Below are positions 47,330 to 55,462 of a stretch of 64,000 nt of DNA, piece after piece. This stretch comes from Acidobacteriota bacterium (GTDB lineage: Bacteria; Acidobacteriota; Thermoanaerobaculia; Gp7-AA8): contig QHVT01000028.1 in assembly GCA_003223645.1 (NCBI GenBank), positions 1 through 64,000 of the forward strand, written 5' to 3'. A program made the position numbers and the translations under genes. The notes under the pieces are model-generated. The model did no database searches. It was not told the origin of the DNA and saw nothing but the letters and a program-made list of their open reading frames with translations. Numbering within the stretch: the first letter of the stretch is position 1; each line of letters starts with the position of its first letter.

Positions 47330-48066
47330 AAACCACACTCGTCACGCTTCTCACGTGTGCGACGGCGATGTCCGCCGCCGCGCAGTCGAACGTCATCGAC
47401 TACCGCTTCGACGAAGTGAAGCGCAAAGTCACGCTCGAGTCGCAGAACCACGAGGTGCAGGCCGCGGTCGGGCTGAAGGCGCAGAGCGGCGACAAGGTGC
47501 AGACCGGGTGGTTTTCGTACGCGCTCATCGCGACGGAAGCGCACAAAGCGAAGTTCGAGATCTTCAGCTCGACGAAAGTCGCGCTGTCGAGCAACGAGCC
47601 GGGCGTGATCCTCTCGCTGGAGCGCGGGAAGCTGCATGCGATCTTCGACAAGATCACCGGCAACGAGCCGCGCGTAGTGAAGACGCCGGGCGCGCTCCTC
47701 GCGGTGCGCGGCACGCAGTACACCGTCGAAGTCGACGCCGACGGCAACACGAAGCTCGACGTGCATGAAGGCATCGTCGAGATCAGCTCGCCGCTGCGGC
47801 CGGAGCCGGTCTTCGTCCATGCCGGCGAGTTCGCGAACTACAGCCGCCGCGTCGCGCCGGTCGCGAAGCCGATGCCGCAGCGCGGCAATCGCGCACCGAA
47901 CGACGGGCACGGAGAGAAGCCGCACGGCAGCGACGGACCGAAGGACGGACATCCGCACGACATGCCATCGCCGCCGTCACACGGCGGCGGAGGAGGACAC
48001 GGCGCGCCGCCGCCTTCCTCGAATCCGCCACCGCCGCCACCGCCTCCGCGCCCGCCGCAGGCGTAG
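47326..48066 (+). CDS. Secreted FecR-domain protein with Pro/His-rich tail
   Basis: The product has 246 residues. The signal peptide (1-19) is followed by a FecR-like beta domain (about 25-165: AAVGLKAQSGDKVQTGWFSY, FEIFSSTKVALSS, KTPGALLAVRGTQYTVEVDA, DGNTKLDVHEGIVEI). A low-complexity tail rich in H, G and P follows (GHPHDMPSPPSHGGGGGHG, PPPPPPPRPPQ). It overlaps the regulator stop (ATGA), making a three-gene operon of kinase, regulator and surface protein. It may be the envelope component or target of that system. Confidence 0.8.
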   Translation: MKTTLVTLLTCATAMSAAAQSNVIDYRFDEVKRKVTLESQNHEVQAAVGLKAQSGDKVQTGWFSYALIATEAHKAKFEIFSSTKVALSSNEPGVILSLERGKLHAIFDKITGNEPRVVKTPGALLAVRGTQYTVEVDADGNTKLDVHEGIVEISSPLRPEPVFVHAGEFANYSRRVAPVAKPMPQRGNRAPNDGHGEKPHGSDGPKDGHPHDMPSPPSHGGGGGHGAPPPSSNPPPPPPPPRPPQA

Positions 48067-48145
48067 AAGCGGCCAAACGTCAGGATCACGTCAATTTAAG
48101 GCGTCGGCCGTAGAACGCGGAACGCGGGACGTACAGAATGACGTC

Positions 48146-49153
48146 ATGCGCAAGTGGCCGATCGTCATCCTGTTCCTATCCCTTTCCGTACACGCGCAAC
48201 CGCTGCAGAACATCCAGATTCTCAAGGGCCTCACGCGCCCGGAGGTGCAGCGGGTGATGAACGAGATGCGCGCGGGACTGGACGTGCACTGCCACTTCTG
48301 TCATGCCGCCGACGACACGCACGGCGCCAGCGATGTCAAGCCGCAGAAGGCGAAGGCACGCGAGATGATCCGCATGGTCATGGATCTCAACGCGCGCAAT
48401 TTCGGCGGAAAACCGGTCGTGACTTGCTTCACCTGCCACAACGGCCATCCGCGTCCTGCGACGATTCCGCCATTGCCGCAGGCAGTGCCGCCCGACACGG
48501 TCGAGGTCCCAGCGAAGGTATTTCCCTCCGTGACATCGATCATCCAAAAGTACGTCGCTGCGGTCGGCCGCGAACTGACTCCGACGACCTCGCGCGTGCT
48601 GAAGGGAACGCACAAATCGCCGACCGGACCGCAGGTGCAGATCACGGTCGCCGACAACGGCGAGAAACTGCGCGGCGATATCCAACTGCCGGACGGCACG
48701 CTGCTGTCGCAGGCGTACGACGGAACCGCGGGCTGGATTCGCGACAAGAGCGGAGTGCACGACATGCAGCCGGACGATCTGGTCAACGCCCGCATGAGCC
48801 GTCGCGCATTCGCGCCGTTCTACACCTCGGCCATCGGCGACGACGCCCACGTCGTCGATTCCGAAAAGATCGGCGATCACAACGCGTGGATCGTTGAGGC
48901 CTCGAACGCGCGCTATTGGTTCGACACCGGCAGCGGTCTCCTGTTGCGCCGCGTCGCATACTTCAACAGCCCGGTCGGACGCATCCCCGAACAGACCGAC
49001 TTCGATGACTATCGCGACGCCGGCGCGCAGAAGCTGCCGTTCCTCATCCGCGTCGCGCTCGTCGATCCGTGGTCAGGCGGAACGCGGCAGTGGGAATCGA
49101 TTCAGGTCGGAGCGGCGATCGCGCCGGAGGAATTCGAGAAGCCGCAGGGGTAG
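48146..49153 (+). CDS. Dihaem c-type cytochrome, reaction-centre cytochrome subunit family
   Basis: The product has 335 residues and a signal peptide (MRKWPIVILFLSLSVHAQ). Two haem-binding CxxCH motifs follow: HCHFCHAADDTHG near 50 and TCFTCHNGHPRP near 94, with Met residues between them (MIRMVMDLN). A C-terminal beta domain (about 130-335; LKGTHKSPTGPQVQITVADN, WIVEASNARYWFDTGSGLLL) resembles outer-membrane lipoprotein-carrier folds. The haem part matches the family annotated as photosynthetic reaction centre cytochrome c subunit, common in non-phototrophic Acidobacteriota. It is probably a periplasmic electron carrier. Confidence 0.85.
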   Translation: MRKWPIVILFLSLSVHAQPLQNIQILKGLTRPEVQRVMNEMRAGLDVHCHFCHAADDTHGASDVKPQKAKAREMIRMVMDLNARNFGGKPVVTCFTCHNGHPRPATIPPLPQAVPPDTVEVPAKVFPSVTSIIQKYVAAVGRELTPTTSRVLKGTHKSPTGPQVQITVADNGEKLRGDIQLPDGTLLSQAYDGTAGWIRDKSGVHDMQPDDLVNARMSRRAFAPFYTSAIGDDAHVVDSEKIGDHNAWIVEASNARYWFDTGSGLLLRRVAYFNSPVGRIPEQTDFDDYRDAGAQKLPFLIRVALVDPWSGGTRQWESIQVGAAIAPEEFEKPQG

Positions 49154-49163
49154 AATCAAAGTC

Positions 49164-49352
49164 GTGAACGCACCGGCTGACGTTGAAGACCGCGACCCGG
49201 TGACGGAGTTTTACAAGCAGGGCGTGGATCGCACGTTGATTCGCGAAAATCTCCGGAGGACGCCGGAAGAACGTTTTCGAGCACTGCAGGCCTTACAGCG
49301 CTTTGCAGAGGAAGTGCGGAAGGCCGGCTCCGCGCGGCGCGAATCGAAATGA
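49164..49352 (+). CDS. Small antitoxin-like protein upstream of a nucleotidyltransferase remnant
   Basis: The 62-residue product starts at GTG 49164. DPVTEFYKQGVDRTLIRENL, then RRTPEERFRALQALQRFAEE match short proteins usually encoded just before a nucleotidyltransferase gene. The 4-base overlap with the next gene (ATGA) supports coupling. The neighbour is internally deleted, so the module is probably inactive. Confidence 0.65.
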   Translation: MNAPADVEDRDPVTEFYKQGVDRTLIRENLRRTPEERFRALQALQRFAEEVRKAGSARRESK

Positions 49353-49516
49353 CACAGTTTGACGTCCTTCTCTCTGCACTGCGGAACGAAGGCGTATCGT
49401 TCATCATCATCCTCGAGGCGCTGATCCGTTCCAAACGCGCGGCAGGTCGCGCGAAAGACCTCGAAGTTGTCGCCGAGCTCGAAGCGATTCGCGAAGAACG
49501 TTCCGAGACCGAATAA
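49349..49516 (+). pseudogene. Internally deleted nucleotidyltransferase
   Basis: Only 55 residues remain. The beginning, MTQFDVLLSALRNEGVSFIII, is the start of a minimal nucleotidyltransferase, where the family next has VGGxAxxxHG and the catalytic DxD. The rest, LEALIRSKRAAGRAKDLEVV then AELEAIREE, is the normal C-terminus. The catalytic middle of about 100 residues is absent, and the two ends are joined in frame. Confidence 0.65.
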
Positions 49517-49594
49517 CCCACCTCGCGTCATCTCGTCCGCCCGATCCGAGTCAAAACGACTCGTCTCGTTGACGCGCGCTCTCTGCGAATCACC

Positions 49595-49610
49595 TGGCAC
49601 CGCGCTTGTG
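49595..49610 (+). promoter_or_regulatory. Candidate sigma-54 promoter
   Basis: TGGCAC-N5-TTGTG has the -24 GG and the correct spacing to the -12 element, but the -12 GC is GT. Transcription would start near 49621, 18 bases before the gene at 49639. A sigma-54 activator is encoded at 45920. Confidence 0.35.
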
Positions 49611-49638
49611 ATTGTCGTGCCCTCCAAGGAGACACGAC

Positions 49639-50181
49639 ATGAAACGAATTTGGACTTGGACATTTGCGCTGCTGCTCGTTGCATCGATGGCGAGCGCGCA
49701 GCATCCGGATCACGGCGGGCCGGGCGGCGGACCGAACGCTGGGCCTGACAACGGTCCGGAAGGACATGCAATCGTCGGCAGCGACGGCACGATCTATCTC
49801 GAGACCGTGACGGTCGACACGACGAACCACACGTCGAGCACGAAAGTGACGGCGGTTCGTCCGACCGGCACGATCGGCTGGACGGCGACGGTCGCGAACG
49901 CACACGGCTTCGAGCTGTCGGGCACGAACCTCATCACCGCCAACAGCACGACGGCGTCGGACGGGACGGTCAGTACGACTCTGACTGCTCTCTCCACCAA
50001 CTCCGGCGCCGTCGCGTGGACGCGCACGCTGGCCGGCCGTGCGGGCGAGTTGCGCCCGTTCAACGGCGGCACGTACGTGTTCGTCGTTGTGCCCCCGGCG
50101 TCGAGCGGCGGAACTGCGGCCCGCTCGCTCGTCGCAATCGGCAACGACGGCAGCGTCCTCTGGACGCTGAGCCTCACCTAA
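49639..50181 (+). CDS. Secreted beta-strand protein, PQQ/propeller-blade-like, function unknown
   Basis: The product has 180 residues. The signal peptide MKRIWTWTFALLLVASMASA is followed by a Gly/Pro/His-rich stretch (HPDHGGPGGGPNAGP). Then come beta repeats AIVGSDGTIYLETVTVD, VRPTGTIGWTATVANAHGFE and SLVAIGNDGSVLWTLSLT, like two or three propeller blades. ATG 49639 has AAGGAG seven bases upstream. It is too short for a full propeller, so it may assemble as an oligomer or be degenerate. Confidence 0.7.
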   Translation: MKRIWTWTFALLLVASMASAQHPDHGGPGGGPNAGPDNGPEGHAIVGSDGTIYLETVTVDTTNHTSSTKVTAVRPTGTIGWTATVANAHGFELSGTNLITANSTTASDGTVSTTLTALSTNSGAVAWTRTLAGRAGELRPFNGGTYVFVVVPPASSGGTAARSLVAIGNDGSVLWTLSLT

Positions 50182-50352
50182 GAGGCTGCGCGGCAGAAAC
50201 GACGATCTCAGGCGCGTTGCGCCGCTCGAAGCCGCATTCGTGACGTGGCGGCAAGCAGGCCGCAAGGCGGAGCAATCCACGCAGCCGCCCGTGGCGGCTA
50301 GCGAACCCGCGCGGGTGGGCGGCCGGGGGCGCCGCCGCCCGCTTTTTCACAA

Positions 50353-50422
50353 GTGGAGGAGAGGCAATCCTGCCTCTCCTCGAACGAGCTAAAAGCGACA
50401 GACAAGATTGTCTGTCCTCCAC
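50353..50422. repeat. GTGGAGGAGAGGCAATCC palindromic repeat
   Basis: GGAGAGGCAATCCTGCCTCT then CC is one hairpin and GACAGACAAGATTGTCTGTC a second, between GTGGAGG and CCTCCAC edges. It is the GACAGGCAATCC family and lies just upstream of the small zinc-ribbon gene at 50438. The rest of 50182-50352 shows no gene. Confidence 0.8.
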
Positions 50423-50437
50423 CCTTAGAGGTCTTTC

Positions 50438-50608
50438 ATGGAACAACTTCAACAACGATCCGAACCGGCGCTCCTTTCACTGCCCGCGCGCGTGCTTTGC
50501 GCGAAATGCGTGCACGGCGCGTCGGTGATTTTTGACCGCCTGCCGTTGTGCGGTGACTGCTTCCTGATTGAGTCGCGCAAGGAACCCTGTGGAGCGGCGG
50601 GCTCTTAG
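50438..50608 (+). CDS. Small zinc-ribbon protein
   Basis: The 56-residue product begins MEQLQQRSEPALLSLPARVL and has the pair CAKC and CGDC (residues 21-24 and 38-41) separated by 13, a zinc-ribbon spacing. AGAGG precedes ATG 50438. The last six codons and the stop lie in a palindromic repeat (50589-50649) that also forms the end of the convergent radical SAM gene. The function is unknown. It may belong to the RiPP locus next door. Confidence 0.6.
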   Translation: MEQLQQRSEPALLSLPARVLCAKCVHGASVIFDRLPLCGDCFLIESRKEPCGAAGS

Positions 50609-52074
50609 CCCGCCGAGTCATTCGACAGGCTGAGAGCCTGTCGCTCCACTGTCTGCGCCAGCAGCTCACGCACGCGCGCTGCCGCTGCTTCGATCGCGCG
50701 CTCCTGCTGTTCGTGCTCGTCCATCAGCGCTTCGACGTCGCCGCCGCAGAACGGACACGTGATCGTGTCCGGCTGCACGTATTGCTCGCAGCCATGACAC
50801 AGCATCAGCGTCGGCGGCACGCGATCCTCGGAGGTACGCACGATGTTCGTTCGCTCGGGCGGCGGGACTTGCACGACGGAATCGGTGCCGTCCATGTTCT
50901 CGAGGAACAGCGAGAAGAGGCCGCGATCGAACGGCGTGCCCGGCGCGTCGGCGACTTTGACGATGCGCTCGCGTTTTCCTTCCTTCGCCAGCGTGAGCGC
51001 GCGGTGGTGGCAGTAAGGGTTGTTGCCGGCGCGTCCGAGGAGCGTGTGATTCGTCCAGGTACAGCCGGAGCGGCAGACGTCGGCGTAGTAGCACGTGCGG
51101 CAGAAGCCCCAGAGATCGTCGAGCGTGCGGTCGCGCGTGAAACGCAGCTGATCGGAGTGCAGCCAGATATCCTCGATCGTCATGTCGCGGACGTTGCCGC
51201 CGCTGTAGTCGGCGGTCGCGAGCGACGGACATCCTTTGATCGTGCCGTCGGCTTCGATGCCGAGCGTCGCGTGTCCGGCGGCGCACCCCTGGAAGTGCCC
51301 GTACTCGACGTCGGTCGCGCGCCAGCGATGCTCGTACGGTCCGAAGTAGCCGATGTTGTTGCCGGGCTGCATCAGGACGCCGAGCTCGAGTCCCTCCTCG
51401 AACAGCTCCGCAAGGTGCGGCATCAGCTCGAGGATCTGATGCGGCTGCATCAGCACCTCGGGATGATCGACGGCATTGCCCATCGCGACGGTGAGCTGGA
51501 TCTGCCAGTTCTTCGCACCGGCGTCGGCGATGAGATGCAGAAGATCGCGCAGATGCGGCAGCGTCTGCGCGCCGATCTGCGTGTTCACGCTGCTGACGAG
51601 CTCATATTTCTTGAGCAGCTTCAGCGCGCGGATCGCGTGCTCGTACGAGCCTTTCACGCCGCGCAGTTTGTCGTGCAGTTCCGGCGAGCCGTCGATCGAG
51701 ATCCCGCACGACTTCAGTCCTGCTTCCTTCGCCGCGGCGATGCGCTGCTCATTGAGTGCGAGTCCGCCGCTCTGCATGCTCGGGTGCATGCCGTGATCGC
51801 GAATGGCGCGGATGATGTCGAGCCAGTCGCGGCGCAGGAACGCCTCGCCGCCGATGATCGTGACTTCGCGCACGCGCAGCCTCGCGAGCTGCCGCACCAC
51901 ATCGAGGCACTCCTCGGTCGACAGCTCCGACTCGCGGGCCTTGCCCGCCCGCGATCCGCAGTGCACGCACTTCAGATTGCAGGCGAGCGTGATTTCCCAG
52001 ACCGCGTGGATCGGGTGGCTGCGCGCGAAGTCGTCTTCGGTGGCGTAGCGATGCGGCAGCTTGCGCTCTTGCAT
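50605..52074 (-). CDS. Radical SAM/SPASM peptide maturase (Y-x10-GDL type)
   Basis: The product has 489 residues. The radical SAM site is ITLACNLKCVHCGSRAG (CxxxCxxC near 32-39) and the barrel has VREVTIIGGEAFLRRDWLDI. The SPASM region has auxiliary-cluster cysteines: GCAAGHATLGIEADGTIKGC, FCRTCYYADVCRSGC and YCHHR. A C-terminal zinc ribbon follows (CHGCEQYVQPDTITCPFCGG). The combination with two DUF1843-like peptides directly upstream identifies the Y-x10-GDL-associated maturase group. It is expected to modify the peptides after translation; the chemistry is unknown. Its last residues come from a palindromic repeat. Confidence 0.87.
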   Translation of the reverse strand: MQERKLPHRYATEDDFARSHPIHAVWEITLACNLKCVHCGSRAGKARESELSTEECLDVVRQLARLRVREVTIIGGEAFLRRDWLDIIRAIRDHGMHPSMQSGGLALNEQRIAAAKEAGLKSCGISIDGSPELHDKLRGVKGSYEHAIRALKLLKKYELVSSVNTQIGAQTLPHLRDLLHLIADAGAKNWQIQLTVAMGNAVDHPEVLMQPHQILELMPHLAELFEEGLELGVLMQPGNNIGYFGPYEHRWRATDVEYGHFQGCAAGHATLGIEADGTIKGCPSLATADYSGGNVRDMTIEDIWLHSDQLRFTRDRTLDDLWGFCRTCYYADVCRSGCTWTNHTLLGRAGNNPYCHHRALTLAKEGKRERIVKVADAPGTPFDRGLFSLFLENMDGTDSVVQVPPPERTNIVRTSEDRVPPTLMLCHGCEQYVQPDTITCPFCGGDVEALMDEHEQQERAIEAAAARVRELLAQTVERQALSLSNDSAG

Positions 52075-52080
52075 CGGGCG

Positions 52081-52275
52081 CTAACCCTTGTTCAGCGCTG
52101 CTTCCAGTTTCGCGACCGCTTTCGCGAGGTTCGCGTTGTCCTTGAGAGTCTTCTTCGCCGTGGTCAGGAGACGCCGCATCTCGGCGCGGTCGCCGCGCTT
52201 GATCGCGTCGTTGATCGGCGCGCCGTAGGGCGGAACCGGTGCCGCGGCTTTCGTCGAAGTTTTCTTCGCAGCCAT
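52081..52275 (-). CDS. DUF1843-like (Y-x10-GD) candidate RiPP precursor
   Basis: The 64-residue product has a Lys/Ala-rich leader (MAAKKTSTKAAAPVPP) and one core-like repeat YGAPINDAIKRGDRAEMRRL, where Tyr is followed by ten residues and then GD. A helical tail ends KLEAALNKG. It lies 6 bases upstream of the maturase gene and 10 downstream of the second precursor. AAGGAGACGACG precedes the ATG. Confidence 0.8.
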   Translation of the reverse strand: MAAKKTSTKAAAPVPPYGAPINDAIKRGDRAEMRRLLTTAKKTLKDNANLAKAVAKLEAALNKG

Positions 52276-52285
52276 CGTCGTCTCC

Positions 52286-52630
52286 TTATTTCTTCGACTT
52301 GATCGCGGCGGAGAGATCTTCGATCGCCTGTCCGAGGTCGCCCTGGTCGGATTGAGCGGATCGGGCCTGCGCGAGGAGCGCTTCGATCTCCACGCGATTG
52401 CCGCGCTTGATCGCGTCGGCGGCGGGGACGCCGTAGAGCGGACGAGGATCGACGCCCGGCTTGCGCAGCGCCTTCTCCAGCTGGGCGATCGTGTCGGAAA
52501 GATTGCCCTGCTTCTTGTGCTGTGCGCGCGCTTCCTTGAGCAGCGCCTTCAGGTCGTCCTTGTTGCCGCGTTTGATCGTGTCGTTGATCGTGACGCCGTA
52601 GAGAACGCGAATGGGGGAGCGAGCAGCCAT
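52286..52630 (-). CDS. Two-repeat DUF1843-like candidate RiPP precursor
   Basis: The product has 114 residues with two tandem DUF1843-like repeats: YGVTINDTIKRGNKDDLKAL near 11 and YGVPAADAIKRGNRVEIEAL near 66. Each is followed by a helix (QGNLSDTIAQLEKALRK and QGDLGQAIEDLSAAIK). Tyr-x10-GN replaces Tyr-x10-GD. It is the first gene of the operon, with AAAGGAAGACGA before the ATG. The duplication suggests a multi-core substrate. Confidence 0.8.
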   Translation of the reverse strand: MAARSPIRVLYGVTINDTIKRGNKDDLKALLKEARAQHKKQGNLSDTIAQLEKALRKPGVDPRPLYGVPAADAIKRGNRVEIEALLAQARSAQSDQGDLGQAIEDLSAAIKSKK

Positions 52631-52721
52631 CGTTCGTCTTCCTTTCTTCCGAATTGTCGTTGGATAGGTAGCTTACCGCAATTAAGGATGGAGATAGTGA
52701 GGGATTTCGCGCTAGTGTTAC

Positions 52722-52825
52722 GTGTCATCCTGAGCCGCGGAGACGGCGAAGGATCCCCCGCCGGCGGAGCGGGTCACGCACGTTGGCGGGGGATTCCTCG
52801 CTGTCTCCGCGGCTCGGAATGACAC
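52722..52825. repeat. Palindromic repeat, GTGTCATCCTGAG type
   Basis: GTGTCATCCTGAGCCGCGGA is inverted as CCGCGGCTCGGAATGACAC, and GGCGAAGGATCCCCCGCC as GGCGGGGGATTCCTCGC. Same family as 187 and 6656. It fills the divergent promoter region of the two RiPP operons, ending 11 bases before the radical SAM ATG at 52837. Confidence 0.85.
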
Positions 52826-52836
52826 ATCATTCCGAT

Positions 52837-54669
52837 ATGGACATCTGCCTGGTCTCGATGCCGTATGCGGCGGTGGAGCGGCCGTCGATCGCGATCGGTT
52901 TGCTGACGGCGGAGCTGCGCGGCGTGGGAATCGACGTCGGGACGCGCTACGCGTGCCTCGATTTCGCGGAGCGCATCGGTCTCCGCGCGTACGACGCGGT
53001 GCTCAACTCGAAGACGTCGCTCTTCATCGGCGAGTGGAGCTTCGCCGCGGCCGCGTTTCCCGAGTTGCGCGCAATCGATTCCGACTATCTCGATGCGTGC
53101 GCGGAGGAGATCAAACTGCGCGCGCCGAAACGTTTTCTCCGTTCGCTGCGCAAGACCGCGCAACAGTTCGTGGGCGAAGTCGCAGACGAGATCGTCGCGA
53201 TGAAGCCGCGCATCGTCGGATGTTCGTCGACGTTCCAACAGCACACGGCGTCGATCGCGCTGCTCCGCGCGATCCGCGAGCGCGATCCCGAGGTCATCAC
53301 GATGATCGGCGGGACGAACTGCGAGTCGGCGATGGGGATGGCGGCGCGGCGCGCGTTTCCGTGGATCGACTTCGTCGTCTCCGGCGAGGCGGACGAGATC
53401 GTCGCGCCGTTCGTGCGCGCCCTGCTCGAGCGCGGCCGCGACGTGACGCCGCCGATCGGCGTGATCGATCACGCGACCGCGCGACAAAAAGATATGGTTC
53501 CGCCGCGCGCGTCGGTGTGGGCGGTCGACGCGATTCCGACTCCCGACTATGACGACTACTTCACCGCGCTGGAGCGCTCACCGCTCTGCGATTCGATCGT
53601 GCCGGCGCTCGTCATAGAGACTTCGCGCGGCTGCTGGTGGGGCGCGAAGTCGCACTGCACGTTCTGCGGCCTCAACGGCGGCAACATGTCGTACCGCGCG
53701 AAGAGTCCGGCGCGGGCGGTCGAAGAGTTCCATCGATTGTCGGCGCGCTACGGCATCCGCCGCTTCACCGTCGTCGACAACATCATCGACATGCAATACC
53801 ACCAGCACGTCCTGCCGCAGCTGGCCGGACACGGCTACGACATCTTCTACGAGACGAAGGCGAACCTGCGCCGCCATCACATGCAGGGCTTCTCCGACGC
53901 CGGCGTGCGCTCCATTCAACCGGGAATGGAGAGCTTCCACGACGAGATCCTGCGCCTCCTCGCGAAGGGCAACAAAGCATGGATGAACGTGCAGCTCCTG
54001 AAGTGGGCGGCGGAGCTGGGGATGGAGATCTCCTGGGTCTTCCTGATCGACGTCCCGCAGCAGAAGGACGAGTGGTATCTCGAGATGCTGTCGTGGCTCC
54101 CGCTGATCAGCCACCTCACGCCTCCGGTGTATGCCACGCCCATCCAGTTCATCCGCTTCAGTCCCTATCACCGCGACGCCGAAACCTACGGCTTCGATCT
54201 CGTCCCCGAGCCCGCGTATCGCTTTCTCTATCCGCTCGATGAGGAGGAGATGCAGCAGCTCGCGTACTACTTCGTCGAGCGCACCTCGACGCGCGAGCAG
54301 GGACTCGGACAGCGATTGCTGGTCGCGTGGCTGGGTCTGTGGCGGGATCAGGGAGGAGCAAGATTAGAGATGCGACGTGACGAGGACGCCATCGAGATCA
54401 TCGACACCCGCTCCTGCCGGAAAGCGGAGCGCCATCGGCTCGAAGGACTCGCCGCGCGCGTCTATCTCGAATGCGACGAAGCCGTCGATCGCAACACACT
54501 GCGCGAGCGCCTCGGCGACGTCGACGATGTCGTGGCAATGCTCCGCGCGAACAACCTGCTGCTCGATCTGAACGGAAAGCTGCTCGCGCTCGCGGTCGAC
54601 GTCACCCGGCCGCGAAACGAGGAGCAGCCGCTGCCGGCGGGACTGGTTGATTGGGATGCGGTGCGGTAG
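52837..54669 (+). CDS. RiPP-maturation radical SAM C-methyltransferase-type protein
   Basis: The 610-residue product has an N-terminal B12-binding-like domain (about 1-210; CLVSMPYAAVERPSIAIGLL, PRIVGCSSTFQQHTASIALL, TMIGGTNCESAMG). The radical SAM site is ETSRGCWWGAKSHCTFCGLN (CxxxxxxxCxxC), the hallmark of ribosomal peptide maturation radical SAM protein 1. A C-terminal region from about 500 resembles a peptide-recognition domain. It is divergent from the Y-x10-GDL operon, so both radical SAM enzymes probably act on the same precursors. ATG 52837 begins at the domain edge. Confidence 0.88.
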   Translation: MDICLVSMPYAAVERPSIAIGLLTAELRGVGIDVGTRYACLDFAERIGLRAYDAVLNSKTSLFIGEWSFAAAAFPELRAIDSDYLDACAEEIKLRAPKRFLRSLRKTAQQFVGEVADEIVAMKPRIVGCSSTFQQHTASIALLRAIRERDPEVITMIGGTNCESAMGMAARRAFPWIDFVVSGEADEIVAPFVRALLERGRDVTPPIGVIDHATARQKDMVPPRASVWAVDAIPTPDYDDYFTALERSPLCDSIVPALVIETSRGCWWGAKSHCTFCGLNGGNMSYRAKSPARAVEEFHRLSARYGIRRFTVVDNIIDMQYHQHVLPQLAGHGYDIFYETKANLRRHHMQGFSDAGVRSIQPGMESFHDEILRLLAKGNKAWMNVQLLKWAAELGMEISWVFLIDVPQQKDEWYLEMLSWLPLISHLTPPVYATPIQFIRFSPYHRDAETYGFDLVPEPAYRFLYPLDEEEMQQLAYYFVERTSTREQGLGQRLLVAWLGLWRDQGGARLEMRRDEDAIEIIDTRSCRKAERHRLEGLAARVYLECDEAVDRNTLRERLGDVDDVVAMLRANNLLLDLNGKLLALAVDVTRPRNEEQPLPAGLVDWDAVR

Positions 54670-54724
54670 GGAAAAGACGCGGCGCGTCACTCCATAGATG
54701 AGACGTTCGAGTAAGGAGCCGGTC

Positions 54725-55381
54725 ATGAAGAATCGACGCGCGATGTTCGTGGTGCAGATCATGTGGCTGATTTTCCTCGGCGCGCTGGCCTATATACGGA
54801 TTGTCTTCCCGAAAAGCAGCCCGTTGCCGGACATGATCGGAGCGTTGCCGGTCGGCGTGCTGTGGTTCGGAGCGCTGGGAGCTGTGTTGATCTCGCTCAC
54901 GGGCATCGTCGAGCACGCGAAGGATTGGGACGAGTCGTTTGCCCTCTGGCATCTCTCGCGGCCGCTGATGGGTGGCAGTGTCGCGATCGTGGCGGTGTTG
55001 ATCATGCAGGCCGGCATTCTGGCGGTCGGGTCGTCGCCGACTGGGGACGCAGCCGGCGCATCGAAGAACATCCTCTATTACCTCGCCGCGTTTCTCGTCG
55101 GGTATCGCGAAGAAACGTTCCGAGAAATGATCAAGCGTCTTGTCGACGTGATCTTCACTCCCGCGCCCAAGCCGAAGCCCGAACCGAAGCCGGATGACAA
55201 ACAGCCGCCGGAAAAGGGGCAGGACAAAGACGCGCCCCCGCCTCCAGTCGTCGGCGACAACAAACTTCCCATCGCCGCACAGGGCCAACTGAAGGACGGC
55301 AAAGAAGCACCGGCCGCCCCGCCTCCTGCGGGTGGCGCGGGCCAGCAACTCGCGGATGGGGCGGATCCGAAAAAGCCATAG
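54725..55381 (+). CDS. Membrane protein with Pro/Lys-rich tail
   Basis: The 218-residue product has helices near residues 7-24, 36-58, 80-103 and possibly 112-126. A cytoplasmic or periplasmic low-complexity tail follows (TPAPKPKPEPKPDDKQPPEK, then GQDKDAPPPPVV). AAGGAG lies seven bases upstream of ATG 54725. The family is not recognised. It follows the RiPP radical SAM gene by 55 bases on the same strand and may be part of that transcript. Confidence 0.7.
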   Translation: MKNRRAMFVVQIMWLIFLGALAYIRIVFPKSSPLPDMIGALPVGVLWFGALGAVLISLTGIVEHAKDWDESFALWHLSRPLMGGSVAIVAVLIMQAGILAVGSSPTGDAAGASKNILYYLAAFLVGYREETFREMIKRLVDVIFTPAPKPKPEPKPDDKQPPEKGQDKDAPPPPVVGDNKLPIAAQGQLKDGKEAPAAPPPAGGAGQQLADGADPKKP

Positions 55382-55408
55382 CTGGAGAACGGAAGGGCGC
55401 CAAGCCGA

Positions 55409-55461
55409 GGAGAGCGGGCGTCCCGCCCGGCCCCGGGAGGCGGGCGAGACGCCCGCTCTCC
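55409..55461. repeat. GGAGAGCGGGCGTCCCGCC palindrome between convergent genes
   Basis: GGAGAGCGGGCGTCCCGCCC is inverted as GGCGGGCGAGACGCCCGCTC then TCC, around GGCCCCGGG. It sits between the 3' ends of two convergent genes and could act as a bidirectional transcript end. Confidence 0.8.
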
Positions 55462-55462
55462 T

